Positions 45,777-54,410 of a stretch of DNA of 64,000 bases are shown one piece after another. Location: the NCBI RefSeq assembly GCF_003265325.1, contig NZ_QGNX01000007.1, positions 62,001 through 126,000 of the forward strand, written 5' to 3'. The notes beneath the pieces are model-generated. The model searched no databases and was not told the DNA's origin. It saw only the letters and a program-made list of their open reading frames with translations. This DNA is from Oceanibium sediminis (GTDB lineage: Bacteria > Pseudomonadota > Alphaproteobacteria > Rhodobacterales > Rhodobacteraceae). The translations under genes and the position numbers were made by a program. Position 1 is the first letter of the stretch, and each line of letters starts with the position of its first letter.

Positions 45777-47072
45777 ATGCTTAACGCTCTGAACTTCATT
45801 ATTGGCTGCGTATTGGTAGGGACGACAGCAGCCATATACTCGATCTCTTTTGCCGCGATAATCTATAATGGGGATTTGGGCGCCTTTCTCGACCGCGGCA
45901 TAGGGCTGACGTTGATCGGCGCTTCGATCATGGCGGCAGGCGGCGGGTTGCTGTTTTCGGTGTCCGGTACGGTGTCCCACCCGCAGGACGTGACCGCCGT
46001 AATGCTCGCCGCATCGGCGGTCAACATTACCGCACATGCACAAACCTTGGGGCCCGAGGCCCTGTTCATCACGACCGCGGCGCTGGTTGCATTGACCGGG
46101 CTCTGCGCCGCCATCGCCGCAACGGTGCTGGGCTACTGTCGGCTGAGCAGGGTGTTCGAATACTTCCCCATATCGGTCATGGGCGGATTTCTGGCCGCGA
46201 CCGGATACCTGTTGCTAACTGGTGCGATCAGCATGCTGCTGAATCGAAAGATTTCTTTGCGCGACATCCCCGGAATCTGGTCTGCGTCGGAACTGCACAT
46301 CTGGCTGCCCTGGATCGCCATCGGGGTACTGTACGTGGTGCTTTCCAGAACCGTGCGGTCCCGCTACGCGTTGCCGGTGGCGGTCATCACGACGCTGGCC
46401 GGTTTTTATGTTGTCCTTGCAATCTCGCCGGCGCAGTTGAGTGATATGCGAAACGCAGGTCTGCTCCTCGGCCCCTTCCCGAGGGAGGGGCTGTTGAGGG
46501 GATATGACGCGTCCCTGTTGGAGTACATTGCCTGGCCGCTTGTGCTGCAGGAAAGCCCGATGATCGTCAGCGTCGCCGGCATGGTGATCCTTGGCGGGTT
46601 GCTGAATCTGCACGGCCTGCATCACGTTACACGCAAGTCCGTAGATCTCGACAACGACCTCAAGGCAATAGGGGTTCTGAACGCCGTATCTTCGATTTCC
46701 GGCGGCCTGGTCGGGTATCCGGCGATCAGCACGACCATCCTCGGCTGGCGGCTGGGCCTGAAGGGACTGGCGGCGGCCATCAGCGCATCGGTGATCTGTG
46801 TTTCCCTTGCGCTGTTCGGAACCGACGTGTTGGCGGTGCTGCCGAAGGGCCTTTTCGCCGCTATTGTCGCCTATCTTGGCCTTGATCTGCTGTACTCCTG
46901 GCTCTGGCTCGAATGGAAACGCCACACGCTGTGGGAGTTCGCGATCGTCGTTGGCATTCTGGTGACGGCAGCGTCCATTGGCATCCTCGAAGCGCTGGCA
47001 CTGGGCCTGTGCGCCGCGATGTGTGGCCGGTTCATATTCGGGAGCCGGCTTGTGACCAAGAGCGACCTTTAG
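45777..47072 (+). CDS. SulP-like inorganic anion transporter lacking a STAS domain
   Basis: 431 residues with 11-12 hydrophobic helices. SulP-like elements are ISVMGGFLAATGYLLLTGAI and LQESPMIVSVAGMVILGGLL followed by GLVGYPAISTTILGWRLGLK. The frame ends soon after the last helix (FIFGSRLVTKSDL), so the cytoplasmic STAS domain of full SulP proteins (550 or more residues) is missing. It may carry sulfate, bicarbonate or another anion. Whether STAS was lost to the adjoining graveyard at 47.1-48.1 kb or was never present cannot be decided. Confidence 0.72.
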   Translation: MLNALNFIIGCVLVGTTAAIYSISFAAIIYNGDLGAFLDRGIGLTLIGASIMAAGGGLLFSVSGTVSHPQDVTAVMLAASAVNITAHAQTLGPEALFITTAALVALTGLCAAIAATVLGYCRLSRVFEYFPISVMGGFLAATGYLLLTGAISMLLNRKISLRDIPGIWSASELHIWLPWIAIGVLYVVLSRTVRSRYALPVAVITTLAGFYVVLAISPAQLSDMRNAGLLLGPFPREGLLRGYDASLLEYIAWPLVLQESPMIVSVAGMVILGGLLNLHGLHHVTRKSVDLDNDLKAIGVLNAVSSISGGLVGYPAISTTILGWRLGLKGLAAAISASVICVSLALFGTDVLAVLPKGLFAAIVAYLGLDLLYSWLWLEWKRHTLWEFAIVVGILVTAASIGILEALALGLCAAMCGRFIFGSRLVTKSDL

Positions 47073-47257
47073 ACCAACGAAGTGCGCTTGGAAGGTGCCG
47101 CCAGACCGATGCGAGCCAGCTTGGAGCTAGGCCAATGTGGCTATCGGCCATGCCGCGCCAAGAGCGCGCCATAACGCCTTTCCTTGCCATGGCCTTCATG
47201 CTCTCCATGTTCAGCGCCCGATTTGCCTGTCTTGCCCCGCGACCGGCCCGGCCAGTG

Positions 47258-47383
47258 TCATCGCTTTCGCAGGATCTGCGAGGGTGTCTCGCCATAGATG
47301 TCGCTCTAAACCTTCGCGAAGCGGCCCATATGCGTGAATCCGCAATTCAAGGCGATATTGGTGACCGAAAGCGACGGGTCCGG
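47258..47383 (-). pseudogene. AraC family regulator C-terminal remnant
   Basis: The minus strand reads LSVTNIALNCGFTHMGRFAK, then a TAG, then SDIYGETPSQILRKR and a TGA. This is the second helix-turn-helix and tail of an AraC regulator (IAxxxGFxHxxRFxxxYxxxFGExPS) with a nonsense codon in the middle. Nothing of the N-terminal domain is present. Confidence 0.6.
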
Positions 47384-47408
47384 TGTCATCAAGGCGAGGC
47401 ATGCGCTC

Positions 47409-47592
47409 CTAGCCATTCGTCGTCTTCACCTCGATCAGGCGCGGACAGCTGTCCGGAGCGAAGCAGCCGATGTCGTAGCGCGCACCATCGCCGTCTTCCT
47501 CCGATACCCATCGCACCTTGCGCCAGATCATCGCGGCCCGCTAATTTCAGGGCTGCAAGCTCGTGAGTCAGGACGCGTTCCTTGCCAAACGC
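47409..47592 (-). pseudogene. DUF3883 (NO VEIN C-terminal-like) domain fragment, copy B
   Basis: The minus strand reads VRWVSEEDGDGARYDIGCF then APDSCPRLIEVKTTNG and a TAG at 47409-47411. This matches the PD-(D/E)xK-like core of DUF3883 domains, with the IEVKTTNG motif. It requires a frame change near 47530 to join an upstream segment (FGKERVLTHELAALKLAGRD). It is broken and lacks the rest of the protein. Confidence 0.55.
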
Positions 47593-47745
47593 CATGTCAG
47601 CCGACAGCTGCGGCTCACCTATCTCGCGCCGGGGGTCATCAAGCGCTTGGTCAACAAGCGCGAGGTGCCCGCCGTGACCCCGTTGAAACCGACCTATGTC
47701 GCGGCCTTGCCGTGGCACGGACAGCCGGAGCGGGTGATCGACTGA
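47566..47745 (+). pseudogene. Possible C-terminal tail of a serine recombinase
   Basis: A 60-codon plus-strand stretch reads HVSRQLRLTYLAPGVIKRLV, resembling the tail of large serine recombinases where LRLAYLAPDIVEAIL is common. No catalytic or DNA-binding part precedes it. It overlaps the DUF3883 fragment on the other strand by a few bases, so one of the two may be chance. Confidence 0.35.
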
Positions 47746-47748
47746 GGC

Positions 47749-48070
47749 TCAGTCAATGCTCGCCCGAAACGCGGTCGCGGTCAGTGAAACGTGGGTATCA
47801 AGCGGCGGGTGCAGCTCGAACGCCTTCGGCTCGCGTGAAAAATTCCAGAGCCGAAACAGGCGTCATTCCGACCGGCGCTCCTCGGCCCGGCCAGTTCGTT
47901 GCGGGTGATGAGTAAGAGCGTGCGCTCCCATCCGTTCGTCTTCTTGACCTCGATCAGCCGGGGCAGACCGTCCGGGGCGAAACTTGCGATGTAGTAAGCC
48001 CGCCCCATCGCCATTCTCCTCCGACACCCAGCGCGCCTTACGGGCCAGATCGTCCCATCCTGCCGAGCGT
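47749..48070 (-). pseudogene. DUF3883 (NO VEIN C-terminal-like) domain fragment, copy A
   Basis: In three minus-strand frames one reads GWDDLARKARWVSEENGDGA, then YYIASFAPDGLPRLIEVKKT then NGWERTLLLITRNEL, and finally FELHPPLDTHVSLTATAFRA followed by SID and TGA at 47749. Together these rebuild the end of a DUF3883 protein with at least two frameshifts. Copy B at 47409 aligns with the first half, so the locus once had two related genes or a duplication. Confidence 0.6.
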
Positions 48071-48132
48071 AGACCCCTTCTGCGTCAAGCGCCCGGTTTC
48101 CGAAGGGCGGATGGCCCTGCCAATGCCCCTTG

Positions 48133-48165
48133 AAACAAAAAGAAAAAAAGGCCCCAATCGAGGCC
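48133..48165 (-). terminator. Rho-independent terminator for the leftward transglutaminase cluster
   Basis: On the minus strand GGCCTC pairs with GGGGCC around GATT (48165-48150), followed by TTTTTTTCTTTTTG. It lies 130 bp past the stop at 48295. Confidence 0.7.
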
Positions 48166-48294
48166 CCTGGACGGATTGGCATCTGAATGCGGCGGAGGGA
48201 ATAGGCCAAACGCCAAACCTTCTGCGGCCCTTATAGCTTTGATATTGCGTAATTTAAACCAGACGCCGCGAGCCAGCCCCACACCGAAACGCCA

Positions 48295-49257
48295 TCAGAC
48301 GAGCGCGATGTCGGCCCCGCCTCTTTGGGCCAGGAGCGAGTTCTTTTGAGCCGAAGTACTCTCCATTCTTACTAGGACCTCCATCGATAGCAGATCGACG
48401 TTCGTTCCGATGAACGTGCCTGCTACCGGCGTGACCTGCGCAATGTTCCGGGCCACAGCGAGCGGTATCAAGTTTCCGGACCCGACGCTCCGGTTTGTTG
48501 GATCGAAGGCAATCCAACCAGCACCGGGGATAAATATTTCGACCCAGGCATGTGTAGTTCCTGAACCCGCCGACCCGACGAGGCCTGTTTCGGGATCGGA
48601 CAGATAGCCGGAGACGATGCGGGCCCCCAGGCCAAGACGGCGGGCTGCCTCTGCAAGCAGGACAGCGAAATCGCGGCACGAGCCCCATCCCCGGTCGAGT
48701 GTCTCGATTGGCGACTGGGTGCCTTCGTCGTCGCGGCTTTGGTAGGAAATCTGCGTGAACACGCCATTGCTGATGTCCTTCAGCAGAGAAAGCGTGTCGG
48801 TCGGGCGCGCCATGACAAAGCCCTCGATCCATCTGGCAAGGCGGCCTTCGACGTCGCCGTATTGCGGTACCGTCAAGGCACCCAGGTCCGTCCATTCGTC
48901 GGCGGCGTAGACAAAGGGGTACTGGGCGGCCGAGGCAGCGATGGCAAAGACCGGCCAGGCTGGCGCGGTCAGTTCCACGCTGGCGCGGCTTTCGATCACC
49001 AGATGATCTGTCGGACCGTCAAAGACGGCGGTGGCGATCGCGTTGCCGGCCACATCATGCGCCCAGGTTAAGGTCGCCGTCGGTGTAATGGACATCTCGT
49101 GGGAGAACAGACGCAATTCCCGCGTTTCGCGGGGACGTAGCATCAACTTGTGCGGTCCTAGAGAGACCGCCTGACGGTACCGGTAGGTTGTGGTGTGAAC
49201 GATGTCGAGGCAGGTCAAAATGGGCGTCCAGTGTGGTTCGAGGAAGACGGCACGCAC
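48295..49257 (-). CDS. Transglutaminase-like cysteine peptidase family protein
   Basis: About 320 residues. The start is uncertain: GTG at 49257 is used; a TTG at 49218 gives the family-like N-terminus [18 protein letters not shown]. The N-terminal beta domain is followed by a transglutaminase core with the full triad: Cys in [15 protein letters not shown], His in [10 protein letters not shown] and Asp in WIAFDPTNR. Such proteins act as proteases or peptide-crosslinking enzymes. It is the last gene of a leftward cluster and is followed by a terminator. A second, less complete relative lies at 50364. Confidence 0.8.
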   Translation of the reverse strand: MRAVFLEPHWTPILTCLDIVHTTTYRYRQAVSLGPHKLMLRPRETRELRLFSHEMSITPTATLTWAHDVAGNAIATAVFDGPTDHLVIESRASVELTAPAWPVFAIAASAAQYPFVYAADEWTDLGALTVPQYGDVEGRLARWIEGFVMARPTDTLSLLKDISNGVFTQISYQSRDDEGTQSPIETLDRGWGSCRDFAVLLAEAARRLGLGARIVSGYLSDPETGLVGSAGSGTTHAWVEIFIPGAGWIAFDPTNRSVGSGNLIPLAVARNIAQVTPVAGTFIGTNVDLLSMEVLVRMESTSAQKNSLLAQRGGADIALV

Positions 49258-49268
49258 GTCGATGCGGA

Positions 49269-50015
49269 TCAGCGGCGGCGAGATGAACCGGGGTTGACGG
49301 GCACGGCGTTTCGCCACGCGTTCAACCCCTTGCAGCGCCGACAGATCCGCTCTCCGAAACCTTCGCTCCAGAACAAGGTTTCGCACCGCAGGCAATGGCG
49401 TTCCTGCGGAACGTCGCGCCGGGCCCTTACGGTCACAATGTTTGGCATTGCACCTTTGGCCATGGCCTGGTCCGTCATCAAATCTGTCCCGCTAGCTAAG
49501 TGGCGGCTGCGCGATCGCGACAGTGTTTCCGATCTTGAAGGCATTCCTTCGTTTTCGGCGGCCCGGATTGACGCATCGTCCCGCGTCCTTTGGGGGGTCG
49601 TCGCCAACGCCGGCACATTCAGATCGGGATCAGGCGTCCCACGCTCGGAATAGAGATGTCGCAAATGCGCCTCGGAGACTCCGTCAGCCTTCATCACGAG
49701 ACGCACCATCGGATCTGCCAGCATTTCCTCGAGAAAGAAGTCGGACAACGCCTTGCCCGTCAGCTTGTCCTTGGCGCGTGCGTGGTCCAAGTCGGCAAGC
49801 GAAACGGTCAGAGTCCGCGCAAGTCCGGGATGCGAGATCCGGGAATGAAGCTTCACCAGAACGGAGGCTTTCCAGGCTGCGGGATCCTGTTGATCCGGGG
49901 GGGACACCAACTCCGTTTCGATCTCGTACTCCCCTGCTGGGAGCGTCTCGGCAAAGCTTGAAACGGTGAACGGTCCGGCGAAAACCGCGACGGTCTTGCT
50001 CGTCAGATTTTCCAT
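49269..50015 (-). CDS. Hypothetical protein with an N-terminal domain shared with 52449 and a C-terminal zinc ribbon
   Basis: 248 residues. Residues 9-110 begin [20 protein letters not shown] then EYEIETEL, a pattern repeated in the protein at 52449. The C-terminal part has a Cys4 arrangement, HCLRCETLF then ERICRRCKG, a likely zinc ribbon. The middle is Arg/Ser/Thr-rich and probably disordered. I do not recognise a named family. It lies directly ahead of the transglutaminase gene and is probably cotranscribed with it. Confidence 0.6.
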   Translation of the reverse strand: MENLTSKTVAVFAGPFTVSSFAETLPAGEYEIETELVSPPDQQDPAAWKASVLVKLHSRISHPGLARTLTVSLADLDHARAKDKLTGKALSDFFLEEMLADPMVRLVMKADGVSEAHLRHLYSERGTPDPDLNVPALATTPQRTRDDASIRAAENEGMPSRSETLSRSRSRHLASGTDLMTDQAMAKGAMPNIVTVRARRDVPQERHCLRCETLFWSEGFGERICRRCKGLNAWRNAVPVNPGSSRRR

Positions 50016-50093
50016 CGGCGTGATCCTCTCCCTTGTTCCTGCGGGTGGACCGCGCCCCCCCTTTGAGGACGGGGCGCGCAGCCTGTGTAAAGC

Positions 50094-50258
50094 TCAAGAT
50101 GTCTTTGACTTCACTGGCGATTCCTCGCCGGCGGGCTTGGGCTTGTCCTCCCTGACTGGGTTCTTCGCCGTCTCCGCGCGCTTTGGCATCAGTGCGGCAG
50201 CAGCCCCAGTGGTCAGGTCCTTGAAGGACATGTCATCGATCTTTTGAATCGCCGGCAC
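50094..50258 (-). CDS. Possible small protein
   Basis: 54 codons from GTG 50258. The sequence starts VPAIQKIDDMSFKDLTTGAA and ends in a Lys/Pro/Glu-rich tail (EDKPKPAGEESPVKSKTS). It lies in the gap between two transglutaminase-cluster genes on the same strand. The start lacks good ribosome-site spacing, so coding is uncertain. Confidence 0.3.
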   Translation of the reverse strand: MPAIQKIDDMSFKDLTTGAAAALMPKRAETAKNPVREDKPKPAGEESPVKSKTS

Positions 50259-50363
50259 CAACTCCTAGTCCATGTCGCACCGGGGTGCTTGGCATCCGCA
50301 CTACATATATGGGGACTGGCGCCCCGATTTGCGATGGCGCGTCGAAAAGGATGCCAAGGTCAG

Positions 50364-51170
50364 TCAGGCCAATTCATCAGTCCAGACCTTGAATTCCGTC
50401 AAGGTGCTCTGGCCGAACGTCTGAGTCAGAGGGACATCGGCGGCATCGCGGCCGCGCGCGATCAGGATTCTCGCATACTTCGGCTTGTTGTTCCGTGGGT
50501 CGAACATGTGCCATTCACCGGCAAGGAACACCTCCATCCACGCGGCAAAATCCCCGGGCGGATGAGGGAGAGGTTCACCGATGTCGCTCAGATATCCGGT
50601 GCAGTAGCGTGCCGGAATGTTCATGCAGCGACACAAGGCGATGGCGAGATGGGCAAAGTCGCGGCAGACACCCTGGCGCTCGGACAGGGTCTGCGATGCG
50701 GTGCGTGTCGCCTTCGCCTGCATATAGTCGAAGCGGACATGCCCTTCCACGAAATCACAGATCGCCTGAACGCGAGACCATCCGGGTTCAGTGGTCTCAA
50801 AAAGGCGCCATGCCTCCTCCGACAGTAGGTCGGTATCGCAATACCTGCTGCCCTGCAGAAACACGAGCGTCTCGAATGGCAGATCCTGAACCGTGTGCTG
50901 ATGAGCGTCCGGATAGCTGGGATCAGGTTGGCCCGTGTCGCGGAAGATGCCATCCGTCGACAGGCAGAAGTCGCCTGCCGGCGCCAAAAGGCGCGTACAC
51001 CAGTTGCCGAAGCCATCCCGGTAGCTTTCGAGTGGTACGCTCGGCGACGTCACGAGAAAATCGGCACGCTCCAGATCGCTAAAACGTGAGTAGTGAACGT
51101 TTAGCAGCGCGATCATCGGTGTCGGCTGAGGCAGGCTGTATTGCAGACGACACCCTATGCTGACACGCAT
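50364..51170 (-). CDS. Transglutaminase-like protein with altered catalytic His position
   Basis: 268 residues from ATG 51170; ATG 51191 is an alternative. The core Cys is present in RQGVCRDFAHLAIALCR and the Asp in WHMFDPRNN. At the usual catalytic His the sequence reads GDFAAWMEVF, so His is replaced by Ala. An N-terminal beta domain (HYSRFSDLERADFLV) precedes it. The protein may be inactive as an enzyme or use another residue. It sits between the Cys-rich repeat protein and the zinc-ribbon protein. Confidence 0.72.
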   Translation of the reverse strand: MRVSIGCRLQYSLPQPTPMIALLNVHYSRFSDLERADFLVTSPSVPLESYRDGFGNWCTRLLAPAGDFCLSTDGIFRDTGQPDPSYPDAHQHTVQDLPFETLVFLQGSRYCDTDLLSEEAWRLFETTEPGWSRVQAICDFVEGHVRFDYMQAKATRTASQTLSERQGVCRDFAHLAIALCRCMNIPARYCTGYLSDIGEPLPHPPGDFAAWMEVFLAGEWHMFDPRNNKPKYARILIARGRDAADVPLTQTFGQSTLTEFKVWTDELA

Positions 51171-51204
51171 GCCGGAGACTCGGTCGCGCATGGCACTGTT
51201 GCTA

Positions 51205-52104
51205 TTATCTTCCAAGGATACACACCCCTTCGGATAGCCGGAATCCCCGATCGCAGCTCCAGCGGTTGCCAGATTGCTCGAAATGGGCGTTTTTAGGCAG
51301 ATCAATGACGATACAGGCGCCGCTCAGCGGCTCAAACCCACGCTCACAGCTCCAGCCCGGTCCATTGGATGTCTGATCAAGAAAGGCGTTTTCAGGCAGG
51401 GTAATAGCGTCACACCGGTCGCCGATCTTGACGAAGCCTCTCTCGCAGGCCCACGCGGCGCCGTAGCTTGCGTTCGTCCGGTAGCCGTTCTGCGGCACGA
51501 AGATCGGGAGGCAGGCCCCCGCATTCGAGGAATAACCGCGATTGCATTCCCAACCCGTCCCCGAGGTATCTTGTGTCAGATAGGCATGCTCGGGAAGAAC
51601 GATGGGTACGCACGCCTCGCGCTCCTGCCGGAAGCCGCGTTTACATTGCCAATCGTAGCCTGAAGATCGAAGGAAGGAGTTGGCGGGCACCGGAATGGGA
51701 TTGCAGGACGTCCCGCTCACCTGCTCATACCCACGACCGCACGCCCAGCCCGGCCCAAAGGAGCGCCCGGTGGGATAAGCATTGTCAGGGATTGCGAACG
51801 CCAGGCATTCTTCGCCTTCCAGCCGATAACCAAGATCGCAGATCCATCCGCTACCATAGCTGCGCGCCTGAGCATTCTGAGGTATCGGGCCGCTGCCATC
51901 CTGCGCAAAGACAGGGAAGGCCAGGGACGCGACCAAACCGGCGACGAACGCCAGCTTCGAGATCAGCCGCTTCAGCGGTTGCTTCGTCGGTTTGTTGCCG
52001 CCTACACGTCTTTCAGGATTGGTAGCCTCCGACGTCGGCGCCAGCAGATTTTCCGCGTGTATTACGGCCGGTTCCGCCGGATGTGAGTTGGCGTTAGTGT
52101 TCAT
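51205..52104 (-). CDS. Exported Cys-rich repeat protein (seven repeats)
   Basis: 299 residues. A hydrophobic segment at about 50-68 (LAFVAGLVASLAFPVFAQ) follows a long, charged N-terminus and looks like a signal or anchor. The rest consists of about seven tandem repeats of 32-36 residues. The pattern is roughly (V/L/I)PxNxxxxxSxGxxWxC then xRGFxxxxxxC, with two Cys each; examples are GPGWACGRGYEQ and GTGWECNRGYSS. Each Cys pair could form a disulfide. It may be a surface or periplasmic structural protein. Transglutaminase-like genes follow. Confidence 0.7.
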   Translation of the reverse strand: MNTNANSHPAEPAVIHAENLLAPTSEATNPERRVGGNKPTKQPLKRLISKLAFVAGLVASLAFPVFAQDGSGPIPQNAQARSYGSGWICDLGYRLEGEECLAFAIPDNAYPTGRSFGPGWACGRGYEQVSGTSCNPIPVPANSFLRSSGYDWQCKRGFRQEREACVPIVLPEHAYLTQDTSGTGWECNRGYSSNAGACLPIFVPQNGYRTNASYGAAWACERGFVKIGDRCDAITLPENAFLDQTSNGPGWSCERGFEPLSGACIVIDLPKNAHFEQSGNRWSCDRGFRLSEGVCILGR

Positions 52105-52107
52105 CGC

Positions 52108-52452
52108 TTAAAGCTCGAGCGCCGCGAGACAGGCTTGCGCGATGTCGCGGTCCGGAGCGTCGGTTCCCGGAACCGTCGCCCAGCCTAAGGCCATAACAGC
52201 GTCCCGCCGCTGATATGTCGAGGCGGCCCGGATCTTTTCCAGCTTCTCTGCCCTTGCGGGGTCGGAGCGTGCCATGTCGAGGCAGACCGGTACCATGGAG
52301 GCGACAACGTCGTCTCTGGACATCGCCATCGCTCTGTCGTTCGCGGCTCCGCCAGTTACCCAGCCGCCCCATGTGAAGCCGATGACACCGACGCATACCG
52401 CGCCGATCAGCGCGCCATATATCCCAGGTTTGAGCCATTCGGGAGTGTTCAT
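52108..52452 (-). CDS. Small membrane-anchored protein of unknown function
   Basis: 114 residues with one N-terminal membrane helix (GALIGAVCVGVIGFTWGGWV) and a soluble, mostly helical remainder with two Cys (VPVCLDMAR and QACLAALEL). It overlaps the next upstream gene by 4 bp and sits three bases from the Cys-rich repeat gene. No named family was recognised. Confidence 0.6.
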   Translation of the reverse strand: MNTPEWLKPGIYGALIGAVCVGVIGFTWGGWVTGGAANDRAMAMSRDDVVASMVPVCLDMARSDPARAEKLEKIRAASTYQRRDAVMALGWATVPGTDAPDRDIAQACLAALEL

Positions 52453-52763
52453 GTTCTATCCTCCTGCGGGGAAAGCGCCGCCGCGCTATGTTTGTTCTTT
52501 TCGGTCGTGGCCGCATCCCGGCTCAGCGCCTCTTTCAGGTCGCGCTCGGAAATCGCTCGTAACTCAGTACGTCCCGCATGACTGCCCCTGCCGTGCACCG
52601 TCAGAAAGGTCGCAGTTCGCCGATATGCCTCGAAGGTCAGCCCCTGGAGAAGCTCCTCTTCGACAAGCACTTCGTAGTCGCCCGCGGGCAAATCGCCCGG
52701 GTATCCTGACAGGGTGAACGGGTTCGAAAACGTCACCGTCGATCTGGTCGACCGCATGTTCAT
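52449..52763 (-). CDS. Small protein sharing the N-terminal domain of 49269
   Basis: 104 residues from ATG 52763, with GGAGA upstream; a nearby ATG at 52757 is possible. The domain reads VTFSNPFTLSGYPGDLPAG then DYEVLVEEELLQGLTFEAYR, matching the N-terminal part of 49269 ([18 protein letters not shown]). It is the first gene of the leftward cluster, so the cluster holds two copies of this domain. Function unknown. Confidence 0.6.
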   Translation of the reverse strand: MNMRSTRSTVTFSNPFTLSGYPGDLPAGDYEVLVEEELLQGLTFEAYRRTATFLTVHGRGSHAGRTELRAISERDLKEALSRDAATTEKNKHSAAALSPQEDRT

Positions 52764-53029
52764 ACAAGGTCTCCGCAATGCAGGAAGATCCGTCGCTCAC
52801 GATTGTTGAAGGCCGCTCTGATCACAGGCCTGAACAGTCGAACGATTTCTCCAATTGTACGTCGGAATGGTTCAGCTGGCGCTGACACATGTTAGTCCCG
52901 GCCACCGAACCGGTTGCGAACTCAATGGGGACAGTTGCCAGCACTGACCTGTGTAAGGGCGCTGGGACTGACCTGCGCGTATCCTTAGCGAAACAGGGAC
53001 GATTTGCGTTCCTGCGTCGAAGGAATGGA

Positions 53030-53461
53030 ATGACGATGGTCGAACCTAATGTTCTCAACTCACACCCGCCCGAATTCGAGCGATTTCTCTATGCCGCGGT
53101 CGGCGAGGACCGGAACGGATATGTCGTGACGGTCCTCTCCACGCTCGCGCGGCTCGGCCTCGATCCATGGAAAGAAACCGCTGAACTGGTTACGCTGGGG
53201 CGCGATGCCGCGCGAGCGCGTTTGGGAACGCTGCTTGCTCGATTTCGGGATGTTCCCTCGCTCGCAAGCGACTACGGCAGAGTCGCACAAGACCTGAGCC
53301 AACTGCTTCCCGAACGCCAGACGTCAGGCGGCCTGAAACGAGCAGCCTCGACGATCACCGGCGCCCGCCCGGGCCCAAGCGGAGCGATCTGGACTGTGCT
53401 CGCGATCATCTTTGCCCTGTTTCAATTGTTCTTGTTTGGTGGGTCGGGGTCAGGTGAATGA
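53030..53461 (+). CDS. Conserved protein with a C-terminal membrane helix
   Basis: 143 residues from ATG 53030, with AAGGA six bases upstream. The N-terminal part is helical (FERFLYAAVGEDRNGYVVTV then LARLGLDPWKETAEL); the C-terminus is a single hydrophobic anchor (WTVLAIIFALFQLFLFGG). It is followed with a 4-bp overlap by 53458. No named family was recognised. Confidence 0.6.
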   Translation: MTMVEPNVLNSHPPEFERFLYAAVGEDRNGYVVTVLSTLARLGLDPWKETAELVTLGRDAARARLGTLLARFRDVPSLASDYGRVAQDLSQLLPERQTSGGLKRAASTITGARPGPSGAIWTVLAIIFALFQLFLFGGSGSGE

Positions 53462-53871
53462 CCCTTTCCATCAAGAAAGAAGCCGCATCGGCCCATGCAG
53501 CGAACCTCGTCGGCACCCTGTCCCCGAATGAACGGGAGATTCTCTGGGACATGGAGGAACACTTCTGGACCAACGGGGCCGACAGCGCGAGGGCGACAAC
53601 TGCGACCAATGCCGTGATGATCTTTCCCTATCCGCCCGGCATTCTCCAGGGTGACCAGATCTGGACCCATCTTCGGCGGAGGACCGGCTGGCATTCCGTG
53701 GTCATGGCCGAACGGCGCACGACACGGTGCGGTGACATCGCCATACTTACATACCGTGTCTCGGCACAGAAGCCCGACGTGCCGATCTTCAAGGCGCTTT
53801 GCGCCTCTACATACCTTCACGACGAGGGCAGATGGGTGAGACTCTCACACCAGCAAACCACTGTGACTTGA
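53458..53871 (+). CDS. SnoaL/DUF4440-like NTF2-fold protein
   Basis: 137 residues. The fold is suggested by the N-terminal helix around LSPNEREILWDMEEHFW, the central strands with DIAILTYRVSA, and the C-terminal CASTYLHDEGRWVRLSHQQT, which resembles the DUF4440 end (Y-x-x-E/D-x-x-W-x-L-xxHQ). Such proteins act as small-molecule binding or stress-related enzymes. Its start is fused by ATGA to the preceding gene. Confidence 0.68.
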   Translation: MTLSIKKEAASAHAANLVGTLSPNEREILWDMEEHFWTNGADSARATTATNAVMIFPYPPGILQGDQIWTHLRRRTGWHSVVMAERRTTRCGDIAILTYRVSAQKPDVPIFKALCASTYLHDEGRWVRLSHQQTTVT

Positions 53872-53981
53872 AGTGCGTTTGGTGCTGTATCAACCGGGGC
53901 AGGCGTCTGCATGCAGCCTATCACCCCGCGGCCAGCATACCTATTCGCTCCGGGCGCTGACGGGAATCCGCGGTGGTACGT

Positions 53982-54020
53982 GCTGGGACTGCCCTGCGTC
54001 AGTGCGGCGAGGCGCTGACA
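53982..54020. repeat. Short motif pair repeated upstream of 53030 and 54164
   Basis: GCTGGGACTGCCCTGCG (53982-53998) matches GCTGGGACTGACCTGCG at 52961-52977 in 16 of 17 positions. GGCGCTGACA (54011-54020) repeats exactly at 52878-52887, in swapped order. Both regions precede small plus-strand genes. The 292-bp gap 53872-54163 holds nothing else recognisable. Confidence 0.35.
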
Positions 54021-54163
54021 TGGACTAGGTTAGAACGGCCCGCTGAATACATGGTGGCGCAGGTTTCCCAGTACCGGAGAAGCGTTCGGGCATGCCGCCC
54101 CCCAACTGGTCGTCATGTCGGCACCCTTCATGTTCTCGGAACGTCCGTGAAAAGACAATTCCA

Positions 54164-54352
54164 ATGACTCCCGAACCGAACAGGACTGCCGGGAAGATGA
54201 CGTCCGTAAAGGCCGCGTGGGACAAGACGCCCACTGGTCCGCAGAAGGGTCCGTTGCTCAAGCACTACCAGGCAGCCGAGTAGGCAAACACGGCGAAGAA
54301 CGACGTCGAGACCAACGAGGAACTCGATGCGGCGACCCGCGCTCTCGCGTGA
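54164..54352 (+). pseudogene. Small conserved protein with in-frame amber codon
   Basis: 63 codons with TAG at codon 40 (54281-54283). The first part ends GPLLKHYQAAE; after the TAG the same frame continues ANTAKNDVETNEELDAATRA then LA and TGA. The whole reads as one small acidic-helical protein; AAG to TAG would explain it. It may survive as a 39-residue peptide. No function is known. Confidence 0.45.
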
Positions 54353-54410
54353 CCTTCGGCGTCTGACGTGAACACTGGGGCCGCCTGCCGAGCAAAGGAA
54401 GGTGGCCCTA

